Positions 60,876 through 64,000 of a DNA stretch of 64,000 bases are shown here, piece after piece. Source of the stretch: Paracoccaceae bacterium. GTDB taxonomy: Bacteria; Pseudomonadota; Alphaproteobacteria; Rhodobacterales; Rhodobacteraceae. The stretch covers positions 372,001-436,000 of the forward strand of contig WKFI01000012.1 in assembly GCA_014872875.1 (NCBI GenBank), in the 5' to 3' direction. Position numbers and translations under genes: made by a program. How positions within the stretch are numbered: position 1 is the stretch's first letter; every line of letters begins with the position of its first letter. The notes below the pieces were generated by a model, which was not told where the DNA came from, searched no databases, and worked only from the letters and a program-made list of their open reading frames with translations.

Positions 60876-62111
60876 TCAGTGGCCGGTAAACACCAGCGTC
60901 TGTACGGGCAGCAGCAGCATTTGCAGCCGCAAGATCAGCGCGTGAACCAACCCCACGGTGTCCACCATATGCAGGAACAGCCAGCGGCCCGTGCTCAGTT
61001 CCTCGTGATGCAGGATATCGTGGTTGTTGGTATAGGCATTGGCGATGCACTTGCTGCCTGGCGGGATGTCTTCGGTCGTGCCTGGATAGACGGGTTCAAG
61101 AAACACCGTCATTGTCCCGGGACGTTGCTGGTCCTGCGGGTCTCTCAACTGATCCGTGGGGCGCATCTGACCTGACGGGATCACATCCTGAATGCCCACC
61201 ACGACCATCGGAATGATCGTGAACGGTTTCGACAGGCAGCCAAGTTCGGCATACATGCCCGGCTTGATGACGGTCGCGGTCAACTGACCAAAACCCGCTG
61301 CAAACCGCTCCCGTTCGACAAACTCGGTCGGAACCAGAATACCGGCCGGGCGCAGAACAGGATTGATGTAGTCGCCGACCTGCAGCGAAAACTGTTCAAC
61401 CCGCCCAGAGACACCTGCAACGACCACGGTTTTGTCCAATTCCGCCTGAGCCTGTTCCAAAGCCGCTTCGGCGCTGGCCTTCTGAGCCGGGATCAACACA
61501 TTGATATTTTCCTCGACCGCAGCTTTCTGGGCCTCGGCAGCGTCCAGTTCACCTTCCTTCCGGTCCACGAGATTCTCCAACCGCTCGATCTCGGTCTCGC
61601 GCACGGCACTCGACCCACGTTCCCGCAACTCAACATTCCGGGCGAGATCATCTCGCGATTGCTCAAGCGACGCCTCAACTTGGTCGATCAATGCCTCTGC
61701 GGCTTCCAAGTCGATTTCTGCAACACTCAGCGATGCGTCCACCTCGGCAATCCGCGCCTTGGCGGTCTCAAAGGCGGCCGCCTGACTGCTGTCATCCAGC
61801 CGGAACAACAGGTCGCCTGCCTCGACCGACTGATTGTTCACGACTGCGACTTCGGTCACCCTGCCCGGAGTTTCGGGCAGGATCGTCACGGTGCGGAAAT
61901 AGGATGCAACGTGTTTCGTCGAAGGGTGAAAGAAGAACACCGTGGTAATGAGCGACACGGTCAGCACCGCACACAGCGTGATGCCCCAGCGCAGCTCGTA
62001 CCAGACGGTGAAAAAGGTGATCTCCTGCCCCAGACGCTTGCCCTGGGCAAAACGGCGGTACAGGTAGTCCGGCAGCACGGTGACCAGCGAACAGACAAGA
62101 AGTTCAAGCAT
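60876..62111 (-). CDS. HlyD-family membrane fusion protein
   Basis: 411 residues. Unusual N-terminal part with two hydrophobic segments (LLVCSLVTVLPDYLYRRF and WGITLCAVLTVSLITTVFFF), then HlyD architecture: lipoyl half PGRVTEVAVVNNQSVEAGDLLFRLDD, a coiled-coil hairpin (residues about 105-215) and the second half VAGVSGRVEQFSLQVGDYINPVLRPAGILV. Acts as a periplasmic adaptor in an efflux or secretion pump. No ABC or RND pump, or TolC-like partner, lies next to it. Coupled to the small membrane protein gene upstream by three bases. Confidence 0.87.
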   Translation of the reverse strand: MLELLVCSLVTVLPDYLYRRFAQGKRLGQEITFFTVWYELRWGITLCAVLTVSLITTVFFFHPSTKHVASYFRTVTILPETPGRVTEVAVVNNQSVEAGDLLFRLDDSSQAAAFETAKARIAEVDASLSVAEIDLEAAEALIDQVEASLEQSRDDLARNVELRERGSSAVRETEIERLENLVDRKEGELDAAEAQKAAVEENINVLIPAQKASAEAALEQAQAELDKTVVVAGVSGRVEQFSLQVGDYINPVLRPAGILVPTEFVERERFAAGFGQLTATVIKPGMYAELGCLSKPFTIIPMVVVGIQDVIPSGQMRPTDQLRDPQDQQRPGTMTVFLEPVYPGTTEDIPPGSKCIANAYTNNHDILHHEELSTGRWLFLHMVDTVGLVHALILRLQMLLLPVQTLVFTGH

Positions 62112-62114
62112 GGG

Positions 62115-62483
62115 TCAGTCCTTCTGTTCGCTTTGGTCGCGTTTGTTCATCGCTTCAAGAGATGCTGCAATCGACTGAATCGGCGTCAGAAAATCCGGCA
62201 TTCGGAACGCCGCCACTACCAGCGCGATCACCCAGAACAGATTGTTGTGGGTAAAGAGCGCAAGCACAGCCAGAATGCTGATCAGCTGGAACTGTGTGTG
62301 ATTGCCATGATGCGCCATCTTTTCGGGCAGCGCGTGAAGCGTGAAATACAGCCCCCCCAGCCCGACAATCAGGGCCACCGTGAAGATCGCCATGCCAGTG
62401 AACAACGGATCCGACCCGTCTGCCCCTGGCAAGTATCCCGGAATATGCCCCGTCGCCATCGGGTGGACATCAGCGCTTGTCAT
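62115..62483 (-). CDS. small inner-membrane protein upstream of HlyD-type gene
   Basis: 122 residues from the ATG at 62483 (GGGAGA upstream). Two to three hydrophobic segments: DPLFTGMAIFTVALIVGLGGLYFTLHALPEKM and QLISILAVLALFTHNNLFWVIALVVAAF. I recognise no named family. The arrangement resembles E. coli yibI-yibH, a small membrane protein plus HlyD-type protein, but sequence similarity to YibI is not apparent. Probably forms a unit with the HlyD-type protein. Confidence 0.75.
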   Translation of the reverse strand: MTSADVHPMATGHIPGYLPGADGSDPLFTGMAIFTVALIVGLGGLYFTLHALPEKMAHHGNHTQFQLISILAVLALFTHNNLFWVIALVVAAFRMPDFLTPIQSIAASLEAMNKRDQSEQKD

Positions 62484-62625
62484 TGCTTTCTCCCATACTG
62501 GGTAATTCAATTCGTCAATGCGCTTAATGTTGCACGGCAATGCACTGCAACCAAAGTGAATTCTGTGCTGCACGACGGGTTGATTTCCACTTTTCCGCGT
62601 GAACAGGCCATGCCATTCTCCGCCC

Positions 62626-63567
62626 ATGACCCGGATCCTGACCACACCTGACGGCACGCCGTCCAGCCCGTTCGCCTTTGGCACGATGCAATTTGGTGGC
62701 CGCGCCGATGCCAATCAAAGCGTCGAGATGTACCGCGACAGCCGCGCCGCGGGCATCACCCATTTCGACACGGCCTATCTGTATACCGACGGCGTGTCCG
62801 AGAAGCTGTTGGGTCAGATGGTTCAGACCGAGCGCGACCAGCTGCTGATTGCCACAAAGGTCTGTTACCACGGCCCTGCCACCCCAGAGCGGATGATCGA
62901 ACAGTTCGACATCTGTCGCCAGCGGCTGCAGTTGGACATGGTGGACGTGCTGTACCTGCACCAGTTCGATTCCCAAACCGACCTGCGCCGAACGATGGAG
63001 GGATTCGCCCAGCTGAAGGAGACCGGGCAGATACGCTATGTCGGTTTGTCTAACTTTGCTGCCTGGCAGGTGATGAAAACGCAGGCTGCGGCTCGGGAAC
63101 TGGGATTGGGCATTGATATCCTGCAACCGATGTATTCGCTGGTGAAACGCCAGGTCGAAGTTGAAATCCTGCCCATGTGTGCCGATCAGGACATCGCCGT
63201 GGCCTCTTATTCGCCTTTGGGCGGGGGGCTATTGACCGGGAAGTACGCCGCCGGCCAATCCGGACGCCTGAACGAAGACAAGGGCTACAAGCTGCGCTAT
63301 GACCCCGATTGGATGCATCATACGGCACAGGCCCTTTCGGCGCTGGCCAAAGAGCGCGGCGTCTCTCCCGCGACACTGGCAGTGGCCTGGGTCGCCAGCC
63401 ATCCTACAAGACCGACCCCGATCATCTCGGCCCGCTCGGCCGAGCAGCTGAAGCCGTCGCTGGACGCAATTGGCTTCGACATGGGCGTCGATTTGCGAGC
63501 CGAGATTTCAGCCCTCGGCCCGACCCCACCCCCTGCGACAGACCGGCTGGAGGAAGCTTCGACATGA
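62626..63567 (+). CDS. aldo/keto reductase
   Basis: 313 residues, TIM-barrel NADPH-dependent oxidoreductase. Catalytic tetrad visible: Asp in THFDTAYLYTDG (with Tyr in the same block), Lys in LLIATKVCYHG and His in VLYLHQFDS. C-terminal NADP-binding region TPIISARSAEQLKPSL. Start ATG 62626; no strong ribosome site. Its stop overlaps the start of the flavin gene by four bases (ATGA), so they are coupled. Substrate unknown. Confidence 0.9.
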   Translation: MTRILTTPDGTPSSPFAFGTMQFGGRADANQSVEMYRDSRAAGITHFDTAYLYTDGVSEKLLGQMVQTERDQLLIATKVCYHGPATPERMIEQFDICRQRLQLDMVDVLYLHQFDSQTDLRRTMEGFAQLKETGQIRYVGLSNFAAWQVMKTQAAARELGLGIDILQPMYSLVKRQVEVEILPMCADQDIAVASYSPLGGGLLTGKYAAGQSGRLNEDKGYKLRYDPDWMHHTAQALSALAKERGVSPATLAVAWVASHPTRPTPIISARSAEQLKPSLDAIGFDMGVDLRAEISALGPTPPPATDRLEEAST

Positions 63568-64000
63568 CCGACTTCATCATCATCGGCGGCGGCATCGCTG
63601 GAATCAGCGCCGCCGCACGCCTGTCCGAGCTGGGCCAGGTCACGGTGCTCGAAACGGAAGAGGCGCTTGGTTATCACGCCTCGGGTCGGTCGGCCGCATT
63701 GTTCGAAGAAAACTATGGAAATGCGCCCACGGTGGCCCTGAACCGCGCCAGTGCAAGCTTCATGGAAAACGCCAACGGTGGGTACCTGACACCACGTGGC
63801 TTTCTGCTGTTGGGCAAGCCGGATCAAGCCGACGCCTTTCATGCGGATGTCGGCGACCTGGGGCTGGAGCCGATCCCGGTGCAGGACGCATTTGCCCAAG
63901 TGCCGATCCTCAATCCCGAAACTGTGCGATTTGCTGCCCGAAACAATTTGGCCCGCGACATCGACACTGACCGGTTGATCCAGGATTTCACCCGCCAGGC
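63564..64000 (+). CDS. FAD-dependent oxidoreductase (DAO/glycine oxidase-like), 3' end cut by window
   Basis: First 145 residues only. N-terminal Rossmann FAD site DFIIIGGGIAGISAAARLSELG, followed by LETEEALGYHASGRSAALFEENYG, where the GRSAA block is common in the DadA/SoxA-like group of DAO proteins. The frame runs off the right edge. It overlaps the aldo/keto reductase gene by four bases. Exact reaction cannot be assigned. Confidence 0.85.
   Translation, partial: MTDFIIIGGGIAGISAAARLSELGQVTVLETEEALGYHASGRSAALFEENYGNAPTVALNRASASFMENANGGYLTPRGFLLLGKPDQADAFHADVGDLGLEPIPVQDAFAQVPILNPETVRFAARNNLARDIDTDRLIQDFTRQ

Overview
The window looks like a chromosome segment from a marine alphaproteobacterium of the Rhodobacterales (Roseobacter group, Ruegeria/Phaeobacter-like). 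Reasons: high GC, dense operons with ATGA/GTGA overlaps, two non-pyrrolysine MttB-type methyltransferases with GcvT-type partners, a cobalamin-dependent class II ribonucleotide reductase, TRAP transporters, a SlyX with its typical C-terminal PPHY, and Roseobacter-style short GC-rich repeats. The species assignment is inference. I saw no phage, IS element, CRISPR array or rRNA operon.

Layout. 1-5.3 kb: end of an MttB-like gene, an FAD/GcvT demethylating dehydrogenase, a GST and a GbdR-like regulator, probably for a methylated amine. 5.3-12.7 kb: small envelope and hydrolase genes, a tandem TraB/GumN pair, Mn-dependent pyrophosphatase (ppaC), a TopAI(YjhX)/YjhQ-like toxin-antitoxin pair, a GFA-family protein and a second GlxA-type regulator. 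12.7-19.7 kb: housekeeping genes (HAD hydrolase, MaoC, ribF-ycgN-threonine aldolase operon, alpha/beta hydrolase, DsbA-like isomerase, prsA). 19.7-23.6 kb: M23 peptidase, an unusual SDR, a class III nucleotide cyclase, tRNA-Gly(UCC) and a CbiX-type chelatase. 24-27.7 kb: a second MttB + GcvT module with a divergent LysR regulator. 28-35 kb: a full malonate uptake and catabolism cluster (GntR regulator, TRAP transporter, malonyl-CoA decarboxylase, malonyl-CoA synthetase, UspA). 35.5-38.4 kb: nrdJ with candidate NrdR boxes and a perfect DnaA box, divergent from a DUF1489 gene. 38.5-42 kb: trans-sulfuration-type PLP enzyme and an exported PHP-like DUF3604 protein. 42-50.3 kb: hisS-hisZ-hisG, a crotonase-family gene, slyX and dnaE. 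50.6-60.1 kb: xdhABC plus a BMP-type nucleoside/purine ABC transporter. 60.2-64 kb: CDP-alcohol phosphatidyltransferase, HlyD-type adaptor with a small membrane partner, aldo/keto reductase, and a truncated FAD oxidoreductase.

Themes. (1) One-carbon and methylated-amine metabolism appears twice as MttB plus GcvT pairs; cobalamin use (nrdJ) and a sirohydrochlorin/cobalt chelatase-like gene lie nearby. (2) Two complete uptake-plus-catabolism modules, malonate and purine, are intact with their transporters. (3) Most worth a second look: the two MttB/GcvT modules, the TopAI-YjhQ-like pair, the in-frame GC-rich palindromic element inside xdhA, the DnaA/NrdR sites at nrdJ, the palindromic operator of the malonate cluster, and an SDR that has lost its catalytic YxxxK.
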